Source: Ricinus communis (taxonomy: Eukaryota > Streptophyta > Magnoliopsida > Malpighiales > Euphorbiaceae). Taken from it: a stretch of 64,000 bases of DNA. Made by a program: the position numbers and the translations under genes. The stretch lies in the NCBI RefSeq assembly GCF_019578655.1, contig NC_063265.1:11132501-11196500 (forward strand), written 5' to 3'. Positions 36,416 through 49,363 of this stretch are shown here, in pieces. Each line of letters starts with the position of its first letter. Positions within the stretch are counted from its first letter, which is position 1. The notes under the pieces were generated by a model. The model worked only from the letters and a program-made list of their open reading frames with translations, did not search any database and had not been told where the DNA came from.

Positions 36416-37932
36416 CTACTTGCGCAGAACCATAAGGATAGACACAAGCACTATGATCATCCATCGAAACTTCCCTGGCAGAATTGAGCTTGCTGTATAA
36501 CAGACACAAATAAGACAGCTTCAGTATCTGACACTAGGATTAATCATATTCATAGAACTTTTGACTTTGGTTTCCAGGGTCTCATAATTCAAACTCTGAA
36601 ATTAATTCTATAAGGTCTTAAAGTCAGCTGCTTATTACGAATTGCACTTAATCTAATTGGTAGCTTAACTGGCAAAGTTGTTGCAACAGATATGTTTATC
36701 ACAAAAAAGAAAATGAAGAGTGAAAAAATTTTGGAACTTGGAAGGGATTAATCTTCCAAAAAAACTAATGTAGTGGTGATGATGATAAAGTCAATGAGGA
36801 AGAAAACTACACTAAAGAAAGCACCATATTAATGAGAAGACAACCTGAAACAAGGGGATGCAAATTTAATTAAATCTTACCTGGATTGGTACCTGGTGAT
36901 GACTCTGAATTTGAAACTTTAATCCCAAGGCTGGCACAATCAGAACCAATTGTACCTAATCAACAATAAAACCATTTCAGTTTTTCAAGATTGTTAATTA
37001 GTGTTGAAGAAATAAGCTGAGGTTAGCTTAATTAGCACGCTAGACAAAATTTCTTACATGGGCTGTAGCAAGGGAAGTAAGGGACATCAAGAAGGTTTGA
37101 GAATCCTGACTTGCATGTACACAAGTGGTTATATGTTGAATTCTTTGTGCAAGTACCTTCTCCACAGAACATCCAATAGCAAGCTATACATGTATAAGTC
37201 AACTTGGTTAAAAGAGGAGACGTCAACTGATGATAATATATATACTTTGATCATAAGAACAGAAGAGGTAGTGCAAATGTTATGGTAATTACGATCATAG
37301 AATGATGAGTTCAAGGGAACTGTTTTCTCTGGAGGTGTCGGTGGAGCTGGCTGGCAACCGTCGTAATTGAGAGTACCTGTAAAGAACATGCGTATAGATT
37401 ATACATGAGTTTCTGTTTAGTTTCTAAGGATCCTCGTCAATTGTTTAAGGATTCTTGTATGCATGTTTTAATTGTTGAAGAAAATGAACCAAATAAAAAA
37501 AAATGAAGAAGATAAAGCTTCTTACACTTTGGATAGACACAAGGGAGGAACTGGAGAGTGTCATTAACATCAGCATCTGGACTTCTAGCCCAACCAGACT
37601 CACACTCGCAGACATAGCCTAATGGCTTCAAGATGTCTCCTTTGCATGTTCCTTTCCCACATTCCACTTCATTGCATATTGCATCTGCAATTCACCATAC
37701 CACACACTTCCATCAGAAAAATTCTTTCAGAAACCCAATAAGTGGCTATTAGAATTCATATTACATTATTTAGCTTCTGACATCAGTTATATCTGCTTAT
37801 AATTAACCCAATAACTTTGTAAGAAAGAGCAGAAGTACCAAGGATAGGAGTCGAGCGATTATCCCCTAAAGCGATTGTAGGTAGCAAAACAAGAAACAAA
37901 GCTAAAAAACAGAATTTCTTTACAATGGCCAT
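36416..37932 (-). CDS. Secreted Cys-rich EGF-like protein, probably GPI-anchored
   Basis: Six exons in coding order: 37839-37932, 37526-37684, 37293-37376, 37058-37183, 36881-36955 and 36416-36492, giving 204 residues. An N-terminal signal peptide (CFLALFLVLLPTIALG) is followed by two Cys-rich units of the form C-x4-C-GKGTC-...-CECESGW and C-x3-FCGEGTC-...-CTCKSGF, resembling degenerate EGF repeats, separated by a Pro-rich linker (QPAPPTPPEK). The C terminus has small residues (ASS) then a hydrophobic stretch (WMIIVLVSILMVL) ending in RK, fitting a GPI-anchor signal or a single membrane segment. Exon 5 has two in-frame GT donors 12 bases apart (36892 and 36880); the stronger CAG|GTAAG one was chosen. 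Plants have a small family annotated as Notch-like/EGF-like; function unknown. Confidence 0.82.
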
Positions 37933-40900
37933 ATTATTTTCTAAAAGAGAGAAAGAGAGCAGAAGAGATGTTATGCCCAGAAATGGAAGTCAAGGATTGC
38001 TTTTGAAGTTGGTACATGTGTATGTGTATGTATATATATATATATATAAGATCCTTAATGCTACCAAACCTAAGAGATTGAATATTCTTTTAACACTATT
38101 TGAGTTCATTGAAATTTTCTTTATAAACAATGACTATAATAAGAAAGCTTAATATATAATTCCTTCAGAAGTTTCTTGCAGGCAGCAACATATCTCTTCT
38201 GCAAATCTTTTATTCTGTAATTCATTTTTAAATTGTATATAATATACATTACAGTTTGAATAAATCAAACATCTGATTTTATTATTTGGGTTGTTTTCTT
38301 TTTTTTCTTTATACAAAGGAATAAGTCTCTCATTTTGTTAAATTTTCTTTAATAATAACTTTACCCTTAAATTTAGTCAGCTTCAACCAACAAAAGTTTT
38401 GTCTGGCGTATGGTTGATGAAGGGTATATAGGGCAGTTAGCTGGACACAGAAGTCAAATGATTAATGCCGGTCCATGTCTGCAAATAAAAGAATCAAATC
38501 AAGCTGATTTTATTACTTATACAAATTAAAGAAAAGAGTTCCTTTTTTTTTAAAAGGTAAGAAAGAAACATGACATACGAATCAAATGGTTATATTATTT
38601 CTCTGAGAGAAGGAAACGAGGTGCCAAGTATTCTTCAATTATTTAATTTATACGATTGAAAAAGTAATTAGAAAGATGAACAAAAGATTGAAATCAGAAG
38701 AGGTCTTCTCTGTTAACCTTACGAAATCGAAATTTGAATTTAAACACTATTTCTTTAGTACAGACTAAATTGAAAATTTTGATTACAGAAACATTACTTG
38801 GTCTAGAAATAACTTGTCTTCCAAGAATTAAAATAAAACCAATGCCAGTCTCTTCTATAAAAAAAAATTTAATTCATAAAAGTTTATTTTTAGTATTTAA
38901 ATGGTGTATAAATCCATGTTAGTACAATCTGAAGCACAATTAATCAAATTTCTACAACTAATTATGAGCCAAGTGAAAATGGAAAAAGTTGTGCTAAGTT
39001 ATGCTATAAAACAGTGCTTTGATTTCCCAATGAAAGTTAGTCACTTCCAATCAGAAGTTTTAACTCTCAATTTGCCTAATAAAATGCCAAACGTGTAAAC
39101 AAATTCAAAGAAGAAGAAGTTCTAGAAGAGTGGCAATGTTCTCTTAGAAATTTAAAAAAGAAAAAGATAAGGTGGCAATAAAATGATAATAATTGAACTT
39201 TAAAAAGTCAGTGTTTCACCAAAAATGGGCATAAATGTACCACAGAAGCTTAGAAAATATAGAAGTGATAGGTTGAAGGAGTCAAAACAGAGACAAACAT
39301 AGAATAAACATTTAAAAGATTAGTTAGTGACAAACATTAGTATAATAGCCTTTGTCCAGTATAAAAAACCCAAGTAAAGTCTTATAACCAAGTTGAGAAA
39401 TCATATAAAAAAAATTGCATTATGGCCAAAATAATGAATTGAGGATTGGGTATTAGAGGTCTCCCCTCAAGGTAAGATGTTATATTATTGAATTTGATTT
39501 TTATTTCTTTCCCTTGACAAGGTCTCTGATGTTTTGGTTTTTCAATCTTTAGCTCACTTGGAACATTTTCTATCATCCCAATTGAGTTCATTTTTCAGTA
39601 TGTAAATATCCTTATTCATGCTAGTTCACCTTATGATGATTTGATACTCGGATAAAATTAAGTAAAACAGAACATTTGATATTGAAAAGCTTGCTAATGC
39701 TAATTGATAAATGGGTAAATCCATCATCCGTTGGGACAAAGCTGAAGCTGAAGCTGAGCTCAACTGCAAATATCTGTTATGAAGATGGGTTTATTTGGCA
39801 CGACACATCTCCAGTCAGTTTTCTTAACCTTCACTCCCGAGACAACGTCAACCTGAAAGTGTTTTCATTAAAGATTTTAATGAATTGCTACTGCTGCATA
39901 ACTATAAACAACAGTTTATCCTGTTTGCAGCAAAGTAAAATAAAATAACCATAACACCAGGGCGCCGCCCACCAGAGAAGAGGAACATCTTATTCTTTCA
40001 ACCCAAATGGAATTAAACAGATCAAAACACCAGAAGGGAAGGTGGGCAAAGGAAACGTATTCTGCATATTCACCCACTTCACAGTAGTTAATAGAAGATG
40101 GAAAAGATATAAATTTAAACTCATTCCATGATCATTTTTTATACCGGATCTGTACATCATATGACGGACCCCATCAATTTCCTTAAATCAGCATATAGCC
40201 CTCAACTCCATTCATCCTTTCAAATCATTCAGTCCCGCAAACAAGGTAGAGCTAATGCATCTTAGACCTTATGCTTACATTATAAAACTCGGATGTATCC
40301 TGCAAAAGCCAGTTTAGTATGCACAGATATTGGGTCTGAACTGAAAGCACAAAATAACAGAACATTCCCCTTATATGTTTCTGGCCTCTTCTATATTTCT
40401 TCCAATATACTTTACATCATGCCTTACTGAATACTGTTAGTCAATAAGTTAGAATAGATAAAATGAAACACATGGTTAATCGTCTTAATGAATCCTGACA
40501 GTCGATAAAGCCAGAATAGAGAACATAAAGTTCATGGTTAACCAGTTTCAACTTGATGTCTTGAAACTAATATATCAGTATTCCTTCAAGTTGCAAGAAC
40601 TGCTTCCCCTATTCTATCTACTCAGAATCTTTGTTACTTGCCCAAAGTTCTCATTCATTCCTTCACCAAGGTAAATATTAACTGAAATTAGAATCTTCCA
40701 AGCCCACAATTGATACTATCAAAATGAGAAGCCAAAATATATTATAAAGATAACAACCCATGACATTGAACATGAGCCTACAATACTAGAACGGTCCGTA
40801 GCACACTGGTATTACTGGAAACTATCAAGTAAAAATAAAAACACACAAGGGGGACAGTAGTCCTTTGAGTTGGAATCATGACATAAATGCTCAAGCTTCA

Positions 40901-41336
40901 ACATATAACTACGGATTGTTACTCAAAGAAAAGATTACAATGTTATCAAACAATAATGCACACCATGAATAATCCGATTTCTACACCAAATTAACTATAA
41001 AACTAACAATAGAATCCTCAGCATAATTCAGAGATATATCAATACCTAAATCACTTAGAGAGCCTGCAAAACAACCAACTCAACAACATTGGAAAAGCCA
41101 AAAACCCAAAATTCCCATCAAACAGTAGAACATCAATCAAGAAAGGACAAGTCGGCAGATTAGATTATAAAAGATAATAACAATAATAGTATTCACTACA
41201 AGCAGTCAAGCATGATTCCAATTACGCCAAATATCCATGAAAAAAGAGACCATCTAAAACATTACCGAAATAATAAAAACCTCAAGTGGCTAAAATAAGA
41301 CACCACCTATCCAGCCTCTCAAAAATCAAGACTTTT
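37933..41336. other. Intergenic DNA, EGF-like gene to TIM23
   Basis: Begins with the EGF-like gene's minus-strand promoter, including a (TA)n tract near 38032-38048. The remainder is AT-rich to about 39.6 kb, then of more mixed composition. Short frames at 38734-39098 and 39676-39948 lack domains or splice partners. The last few hundred bases are probably TIM23 3' UTR. No gene supported. Confidence 0.45.
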
Positions 41337-41882
41337 TCAAATGGGAACATATCTTTTAACGACCTGTTTTCCCGCAACGGCAGCAGCAGCAGCAATTCCA
41401 CCAATAGCACCAGCAATAGCAGCAGACCTAGGGCCTCTAGCCGCGCGATAAATCGCACCAGTGCCAAGACCGGCAAGAGCAGTATTAATCAGATCATCGG
41501 CATCTCTATAATGAATCAAAACACTTTCAATCCCAGCAAACATTAAACCTAATACCCCTAAATTATTCCCAAATTTCCGACCCATATGCCCACCCGAATT
41601 CAATACCCTATTGACCCGTAATTTCATTGTATCGCCAGGCTCTGCAGATCGGATTCCGTCTAATGAACCCTTAGCTGCCCCGACAATTGCGCCCGATAAA
41701 TACCCGGTTCCGGTATAGTATTGAAGATTCTCGCTCCAGCTACGGCGTTGACATAAAGCTTCTTCGTGAAATAGGAATTCTGGCGACGTGGGCAGTTTGT
41801 ATAGGCTTTGTGCTGGCACGTTGTAAAGATCTTGATACGGGTGATATGTCAAGTACTTTTTATCGTTCGAATCGTCCATCAT
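41337..41882 (-). CDS. TIM23: Mitochondrial import inner membrane translocase subunit TIM23
   Basis: Channel-forming subunit of the inner-membrane presequence translocase. Intronless, 181 residues, close to the usual plant length. A polar N-terminal ~60 residues ([14 protein letters not shown]) precede the Tim17/Tim22/Tim23 domain with four Gly-rich membrane segments: near [55 protein letters not shown] and [18 protein letters not shown]. The PRAT-type G-x2-F/Y...R pattern is visible around GRKFGNN. The start is the first of two adjacent ATGs. Upstream on this strand lies a (GTATAT)n-like repeat (42008-42047). It matches, by recalled position, Arabidopsis At3g04800 (TIM23-3). Confidence 0.95.
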   Translation of the reverse strand: MMDDSNDKKYLTYHPYQDLYNVPAQSLYKLPTSPEFLFHEEALCQRRSWSENLQYYTGTGYLSGAIVGAAKGSLDGIRSAEPGDTMKLRVNRVLNSGGHMGRKFGNNLGVLGLMFAGIESVLIHYRDADDLINTALAGLGTGAIYRAARGPRSAAIAGAIGGIAAAAAVAGKQVVKRYVPI

Positions 41883-42007
41883 GGGGTTTCTCTCGATTAC
41901 GAAGAAATGAAACTGTGACCTTTATGTGGAAAAAGAAAGGGGTTTTTGTGGGTGGATTTGGGTATTAGGGCTCTCGGGTGTTTGAGAGATTGATTTTTAT
42001 TCTAGTG

Positions 42008-42015
42008 GGTATATA

Positions 42016-42047
<32 letters not shown>
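42008..42047. repeat. Hexamer-type TA-rich repeat upstream of TIM23
   Basis: A (TA)n tract passes into four TATATG-type hexamer units, about 130-165 bases upstream of the TIM23 start codon. Confidence 0.75.
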
Positions 42048-42048
<1 letters not shown>

Positions 42049-43116
42049 GAAATGTGAAAATGGAAGAGAAGAGGTTTCTAGGAAGAAGAAGAAGAAGCTG
42101 TTTTCTGGGGTTAGGGTTTAACGGCAAAGAAAGAAAGGGTTTTATTTAGTCCAACTTTTCCTTTTAGAAGGTTTGAGGTTTTAGATATTTGTCCTTTTCT
42201 TTTTCCTTTTACTTACATCGTCAAGGGGGTTTGTGTTTTCTCCCTCTCCGAAGATAGTTTTTTTCTTTTTCGGTCTAAAATATTTTGTATCTTTTAAATT
42301 GTCAGTTAAATAGTTACTATAATAAAAAAAAAAAAATTCTTTCAGATTAATACGACATTGTCACTTAATTTAGATTTTATTTTTAATTTTTAATTTATAA
42401 AATTTATTCGAAATAAATTTTTATTTAGATTTCAATAGTTACAAATTATACAAAAATAGTATAAAATTAAAATAAATAGCTGATATGTTTTAATAATAAA
42501 ATTATTAATATTTTATAAGATTAAATTTATATATATATATATATATATTTATATAAAAAAATAAATCACAATATAATAATAATAACAATAACTACTAAGA
42601 GATGTATTAGTTATTTTTTAATTTAAATAATTATATAAATATATATTATATGAATTTTAAATATATTAAATATACATTCTTAATTAATTTGACTATGTCG
42701 CCTTGCATTTTAAATAGCCATATTCAACTGTCAAGATATTTATTTTATAAATTTTAGTAGTCTATTTTATTTTTCTATGTCCATAAAATAAATAAAAAAT
42801 ACTTTCAAGATTAATTTGAGACAGATATTCTTATAATTCAAAAAACATAGAATATAAGTATTAAAAGAAAACCATTTTAAACAATTTAAATAAACTATGT
42901 CCTATCTAATTCACTGTTTATGTATAACTTGGATTAAGCATTAATTTCATAATTAAAAATCTTTAGGAGTGAATATAATTTTCAATCTATAGATTCAAAT
43001 TGCTACTAGCAAAATATTTTATTAATGAAAAAACGAATTAAAAAAGTTTTCAAACTCTAAACCAAGAATACTGCTTCAAAAAGTCTAGAGATTAGAGAGA
43101 AAATAAAAACTTTCAG

Positions 43117-43163
43117 AAAAAAAAAAAAAAAAAAAAAAAAAAAAGAAGAAGAAGAAGAAGAAG
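43117..43163. repeat. A28 run followed by (GAA)n
   Basis: Twenty-eight A residues (43117-43144) run directly into six GAA units (43145-43163). It may be an aged poly(A) tail of a retroposed sequence or a simple repeat. Confidence 0.85.
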
Positions 43164-43286
43164 GAAGTATCCTATGAAATCATTAAGCCATGGCTCCCTT
43201 ATAAATGTCTCCTCCTCTCTGAGAGCCTGAAGCTATATCATTTTCAAGCTTTCGCTGAGCCCTCAATGTTTGGGAATTTTCTTTTA

Positions 43287-43554
43287 GGCTCCATTTGTTT
43301 CACGAAATATATTAGTCAGAAAATATTTCAAATCTTTTTCTATATTTAAAATGCCTAAAATAAATTAAAGAGAAATATCTTCCCGTCAATTGGAAAATTT
43401 TATATTTTCTAAAAAATGTTTCCGTTTTAAAAATAAAAAATATTCTCAAATTATATATTTCCATCTTTATTTTTATTTTTTTATAATAATTTTCAACATT
43501 GCAGTCAAATATAAAAAATAAATTATTTTCCAGAAACACGAACGAAACGGATCC
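43287..43554. mobile_element. MITE candidate, Tourist/Harbinger-like
   Basis: A 268-base AT-rich block begins GGCTCCATTTGTTTCACG. Its right end, read on the other strand, is GGATCCGTTTCGTTCGTG, an imperfect terminal inverted repeat. It is flanked on both sides by TTA, the 3-base target duplication typical of PIF/Harbinger elements. There is no coding capacity. Mismatches in the ends mean it is old, or a chance likeness. Confidence 0.5.
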
Positions 43555-44886
43555 TTAATGTTATTATTTCCTGCTTTCTAGAAAGAAATGGTCATTGAAC
43601 ACAGCTGTAGTTCTAGAAACAGAAAGTTCCTAATAATTGCTTCAAGACAAAGCAAGCATCTTGATCAGTACAAAATCACAAAACAAATTAAGGTTGTCGT
43701 TTTGGGCTTGGTTTTTGTTTAAAGACTTGCCCACTTACTTAATTGATCCAGTTGTCCAAAGAAAAGATAGCACAAAGGCCCAACAACTCAATCTCTACAC
43801 ATACACACTCATACCGTATTATTCACTTGGTTTTTGGGCTTATTTTTCTTTCTCCTCATTTCTAAAATGTCATGTCTTCCCATCTGATGATATATCCTTA
43901 ATCATAGTCTTGTCATCTTTCTCCTTTTGCACTCTCTTTACTCTCCCTATATAATCCTTTTTCATCATGCTTTCTCTATACTTTTCTTCCATTTTCTCAC
44001 TTACCAAACAGACACAGATTTACATATATCATCCACTTTCCAACAACCACCGGAAAACAATATTCAAATGCTCTTAAATGGCCAGCCACATTTTGGGAGC
44101 TTTTTATTTTTTATTGTTTGGATTCAAAACAACTGATATTAACTGCCTTCATTATCAACCAGCTTCACTCAATTGCCGGGTTAAAATTCCTTCTTCTTTT
44201 TTTTTTTTTTTAAGAAAAGAAAAAAAGAGTATAAAGCTAAAATCATCCCAAAAATGAAAGAATTGTCCTGTTATATACTATTAGCTGAAGCTGTACACAT
44301 GGAGACTGTAGCCCTGAGGAACATGTGAAAACAAAACAAATGAATCCCTTCATATATATATATATATATATATAGGAAAATGTATATATCTTCTCCTTCT
44401 CCTTCCCCTTCCTTAAATAAATTGGTCCCATTCTCTGCATGTTTTCACGTGTCCTGCCATCTCCATTGCCCGTTAATTACACCATCATGACCATCAGCTA
44501 CTGCATTGGATTCTAAAAAAGACCCACCATGATACCCCTTTCAAAAAAACAAATACATTAACAAGTATCATTTTCTTCCTCTCTAATTCCCCCATTCTCA
44601 CATACACTCTGTGTATATTACATCCTTTTCATTCTCATTTACTATTATAAGACAGTGACTTCACTTTCTCTCAAAAGTGTGTGTGTTTTTGGGCTTGTCT
44701 CTTCGCCCTATCTTCTCCTTCCATGATACGACAAAGTCCTTGATAAATGAGAGAGAGAAGAGGTTGGTGTTGTAGTTTTGTGACCATGCCACTTCTTTTT
44801 TTTTTTTTTCTTCTGTGTGTGTGTGGGTTAATTTACAGTGCCAAAGTAAAGAAAAGTAGATAGCAAAACATAACACATAAACAAAA

Positions 44887-47142
44887 ATGTTTGAAGGAGT
44901 ACCAGACCAATTTCACCAATTCATAGCTTCAAGAACTTCTTCACTTCCTCTCCCTGTCTCTTTCCCTCCTCTTCATGGCTCCTCCACTAGTAGTAACACT
45001 AGCTTTTCTAGTTTTTATCATCCTTATACTACTGCGACTACTATCACTAATTCCCATCATAATCAACAAGTACCCTTACAACACCCAAATTTCTTGCACT
45101 CGTTGCACCACAGTTCAGACCCCACTGGCAAGAATCATGAGGACAAGGAAGAGGATAGCATGGTGGCTATGAATTTGGAGATTGAAAGAGAGAGATCAAT
45201 TCAAGAATCGGTTGATCCGTGGTCTAATGATGAAGTTCTTGCTCTATTGAGGATCAGATCTAGTATGGAGAATTGGTTCCCTGAATACACTTGGGAACAT
45301 GTATCAAGGTAAAATTTGATTGTTCTCAGTAAGTGTTTGTGCTGCCTCTCCTTTCTTATATGAGGTTCAGATTAAGATAAACATCGAATTGTAGAGATTT
45401 CGTTTGAACTAACCTGTATATGATCAGTGAATGATAGCTAAATTTCTCACTTAAAATATGAGCCTAGCATCTCGTTTCTAGTCTATAGAGTTTCTGTAAC
45501 ACATGACTAGTGTTTAGTTTGTGTCTGGGGAGAGAGAAGATATATATATAATCAAAGAAACCTTATTGTATATTTAAGAGCTGAAAAATTAAATGGAGAA
45601 AGTAAATGCTAATGATATGTAGGTAGCTTCGGTTTTATATATATTTATGGTGGGTACAGGAAGCTTGCAGAGCTTGGGTTCAAAAGGAGTGCTGAGAAGT
45701 GCAAAGAAAAGTTTGAAGAAGAAAACAGATACTTCAACAACATTAATTACTCCAAGAATAATTACAGGTTTTTTGGTGAACTTGAAGAGCTTTATAATGG
45801 TCATAACAATCAAAACCCTCAAGAAGCTGTAGCTGCAGAAAAGAACAAAAAGATGGACAAGGCCAGCCAAAAAGAAGAAGACAAGATTGAACAGAACGTG
45901 GAAGAAGATTCAAGAGTTGATCAAACAGTAGGAAATTACCCAACTGAAGAAGATAATAATGGGAAAGAAGTTGAAAAATCCAAGAGCAAGAAGAGGAAAA
46001 GACAGATAAAGTTTGAGATGTTTAAAGGCTTTTGTGAAGACATTATAAGTAAAATTATGGCTCAACAAGAAGAAATGCATAATAAGCTTCTTGAAGATAT
46101 GGTGAAGAGAGATGAAGAGAAAGTAGCAAGAGAAGAAGCTTGGAAGAAGCAAGAAATTGATAGGATTAACAAGGAACTTGAACTTAGGGCACAAGAACAA
46201 GTTCTTGCAGGTGAAAGACAAACAGCAATAATCAACTTCTTGAAGAAGTTCTCATCTTCATCATCATCAAGTAGTTGTTCTTCAATTGAGATTCTTCAAC
46301 ATTCAAGTGCACATGATCTTCTTAAGGTACCAAACAGTTCAAATCCTTCAAGTTCATCTTCTTTGGTCATAGCACATAACCCTAATCCAACTTCTCAAAC
46401 TAATAACCAAAGCAAACCCGAAGCACCTACATCAACCAGAATAGCTTTAGGCCATCAAGACTCTAGTCCTGCACAAGCCAAAAGCAAGCCAGCTAAACTC
46501 ACTTCATTGCAAGAGAAGCAAGCACCTCAAATACCTAGTTCATCTTCATTCTCTATAGCTACTACTCAAAACCCTAAACTTCTCAACTCCCAAAGCAACC
46601 CATTAGCACCCAGTTCATTATCAAACGATATATTATATAAAAAACCTACAACATCTAATAATAAGGATGACCTTGGTAAGAGGTGGCCAAAAGATGAGGT
46701 TTTAGCATTGATAAACCTAAGGTGCAGTCTCTGTAGCAGTAATGAAGATAAGGAAGCAACAACAGTGAAAGCTCCTCTGTGGGAAAGAATCTCGCAGGGG
46801 ATGTTGGAATTGGGTTATAAAAGGAGTGCAAAGAGATGCAAAGAAAAATGGGAGAACATAAACAAGTATTTTAGAAAAACTAAGGATGTTAACAAGAAAA
46901 GATCTGTTGATTCTAGGACGTGTCCTTATTTTCATCAATTAAGCACTTTGTACAATCAAGGAACACTAGCAGCACCGCCATTGGAGGCGGGGAAGGAAAG
47001 GCCGCAGTCGGCTTTGCCGGAAAATCACACGGCTAGCAAGCTCAATTCATCCCTGAATAATGGCTCTAGTAATTCAACATTGCTTGGCAATGAAGGGGAG
47101 AAGAATCTAGCTCAAGCATCAGGTTTTGACTTTGAATTCTAA
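44887..47142 (+). CDS. Trihelix (GT-2 type) transcription factor, PETAL LOSS-like
   Basis: Nuclear DNA-binding regulator of 634 residues from two exons (44887-45308 and 45660-47142; AG|G codon split in the first trihelix). The first trihelix is at about 107-172 (VDPWSNDEVLALLRIRS ... GFKRSAEKCKEKF), split by the intron. A basic KKRKRQ signal lies near 253, then a long charged coiled-coil helix at about 262-332 (KIMAQQEEMHNKLLEDMV). Ser-rich linkers follow, and the second trihelix is at about 481-575 (KRWPKDEVLALINLR ... GYKRSAKRCKEKWENINKYF). Two trihelices plus a central helix define the GT-2 subfamily. The first-domain and N-terminal FEGVPDQFHQFI region favour the PETAL LOSS branch (recalled At5g03680/At3g10000), which limits growth in sepals, petals and leaf margins. 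The DNA target is GT-element-like by family. Confidence 0.9.
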
Positions 47143-49333
47143 ATTTTGCAAATTTTTATGTGGGTGTTAATTAAATTTATGCTATAATAATGGACAAATA
47201 ATTAGAAGTTCTTTTAATTAATTTATTCGTTTGGTTTATTTGTACCACTTTGTTAAACTTTGATATTAGATAAATAGTATACATATATATAAATCTTTCC
47301 TCATGACATTGTTTTATTCATATAACACATAAATCTATTGGAGAAGACATGTGATGTTGTATTTTAGTGAGCACCGACACCATTACAAATTTAAAGGACT
47401 CGACAATATTTTATTGTGAGATCTTATGAAAGCAAAATTCATTGCTAATTGTATTAAAGTTTTCTGTTTTCCATATTGGGGAAAAGCATCCTTATGGTCC
47501 TTTCACTATTCTTTCCAAATAAAATGAAACAAGATGAAAAGAAACCTTGGAATCTTTTCCAGCAAAAGATAATGCAGAATATGTACATTGCATATATATA
47601 TATAATGAAAAATATGCATAAATCATCAAGCTCGAGACTTTAAGTTATAGAAATGTAAGGTTGTGACTATTGCTGCTGCTGTATTATATACTGAATTGTC
47701 AACCTTTCATGGGTCAGTTGTTGCCATAATTTTTAAAGTGCCAAATACATTATGTTGTCCTCAGGTTTTAATTGCAGTTTCTTTAGTTACTAATAGTTTT
47801 CTAGTTTGACTCATTCTATTTCTTTAACCTAATTAGACACTTTGGTGTTTGATTTAATCTAAGGGACTTTCAAATTCTATTCTTTTAATATTAAAATGTC
47901 TATATATACAATTCATTCATGTTGATGTATTAAATATAATTAGATATCAAAAATTTTAGATATTATAATTGAATAAATTAAAATATCTATTAAAAAGTTA
48001 GAATATTAAAATAATTAAATCTAAAAATTGAAAAGTTTATATATACATTTAATCAATTTGAAATACTAGAGATGGCATTTAGTTGCAATATTCCAAAAAA
48101 TAATGAAAATGGGCATATAATCATAAATAGATACAAAATAATCATGATATCATATATAACATTTATAATACATTTTTTTTGTTTTAAAATCAGAACATAT
48201 TATTATATTAAATTAAATGCTGAGCAGAGACTGACTGGACAGTGGGGCTACATTACAAAAGATCACAACGACAACACAGAAACATGACATAATATGTCTG
48301 TTGGGCTGGTGGGTCCCACCACATGCCCATGAACATAAACTACACACGTACGCTTCCTTGTCTTTATCAGCACACCATACAAGTGACAACGCCTTCTTCC
48401 TGTATTCTTTTATGTATGTAATAATTCAAAAATGTAAGTTTTCCAGGCAGTGTTCCAGGTCTCTTGTAATGACTGATAATGTCTCAGATTTTAATTCATT
48501 CACTCTCTATTATAATCACTGAGCATTTTTCTAATGAAAGATATATAAACAGGGTTCTTATAGCTATTGTAATTATACTTATAATGAATGAATAAAAAAA
48601 ATATAAATAGTTCTTTTGTTCATTATGTAAGAGTGTACTTTGGATGGAGATTAAACAAAAAGATTAACAATTATCAATGATCTAATGAAGTATTTGCACT
48701 TTGTTAGAAACACAAGAGCAAAAAGATTGGAAGAAGTGGAAATGAGTGTATTTGAGTTTTGAAGATGAGTTGCTTGCATTTGCAAGCCTTGGTAGCAAAT
48801 CCAGCCCATTTTACCAAACAAACCCAACTCCACCTTCTCAATTACCCAAAACAGGCTTCAACTGCGAAAAGCCCAACTCTGTAACTTTAAAAAGGCCTAA
48901 AACAAAGGAATACAAAACCTCACGCCCTATGTAATGATATATTTTGAAGAAAAATAAAGAAAGAACACTTGAGCATGAGACATTATTAGCTAAATCACTT
49001 TACTCATTAGTGAAATAACAAAAATGTTAACATATGTTATAGGGAGGATAATGATTATAACTAGATTCAACTCCTTTTCTTTCTTGTAAGAAAAATACAA
49101 GTCAAACAGTAGTGATGATATGGGTTTTTAATGATGACTTGTGTAATAATATGTTTGAGTAACTCCAACAATAAATATTAGATTAAGAAGGCAGTGTTGT
49201 GCATATAAAATATCAAATTTGGTTTGTCAGTAAGCAGGAATTTCAGCTTTGTTGGCACGAGTGAAACAAGTGTGTCATTATCACCCCAACTATACTAAAA
49301 TGGAAATTTAAGTGATGATTAGGTCGTTGAACT

Positions 49334-49363
49334 CACGGTCACGGTCACAGTCACAGTCACGTG
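49334..49363. repeat. Short CAC(G/A)GT hexamer repeat ending in a G-box
   Basis: Four consecutive CACGGT/CACAGT hexamers end in CACGTG (49358-49363), a classical bZIP/bHLH G-box, followed by TATACGTG. Isolated in the long gap downstream of the trihelix gene. Confidence 0.7.

Larger units (their letters stand above)
41883..44886. other. Divergent promoter region, TIM23 and trihelix gene
   Basis: Contains the TIM23 5' UTR and promoter, a hexamer repeat (42008-42047), AT-rich DNA, an A28 run with (GAA)n (43117-43163) and a MITE candidate (43287-43554). From about 43.9 kb it holds C/T-rich leader-like DNA in front of the trihelix gene. No gene seen. Confidence 0.5.

Noticed and set aside
39676..39948. 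90-codon frame in the EGF-TIM23 interval
   Set aside because: Low-complexity composition, no domain, no start context or neighbouring exons.
44887..47142. Treating the second trihelix exon as a separate gene starting at 45853
   Set aside because: The frame is open from the acceptor at 45660 and completes the first trihelix domain across the AG|G junction.
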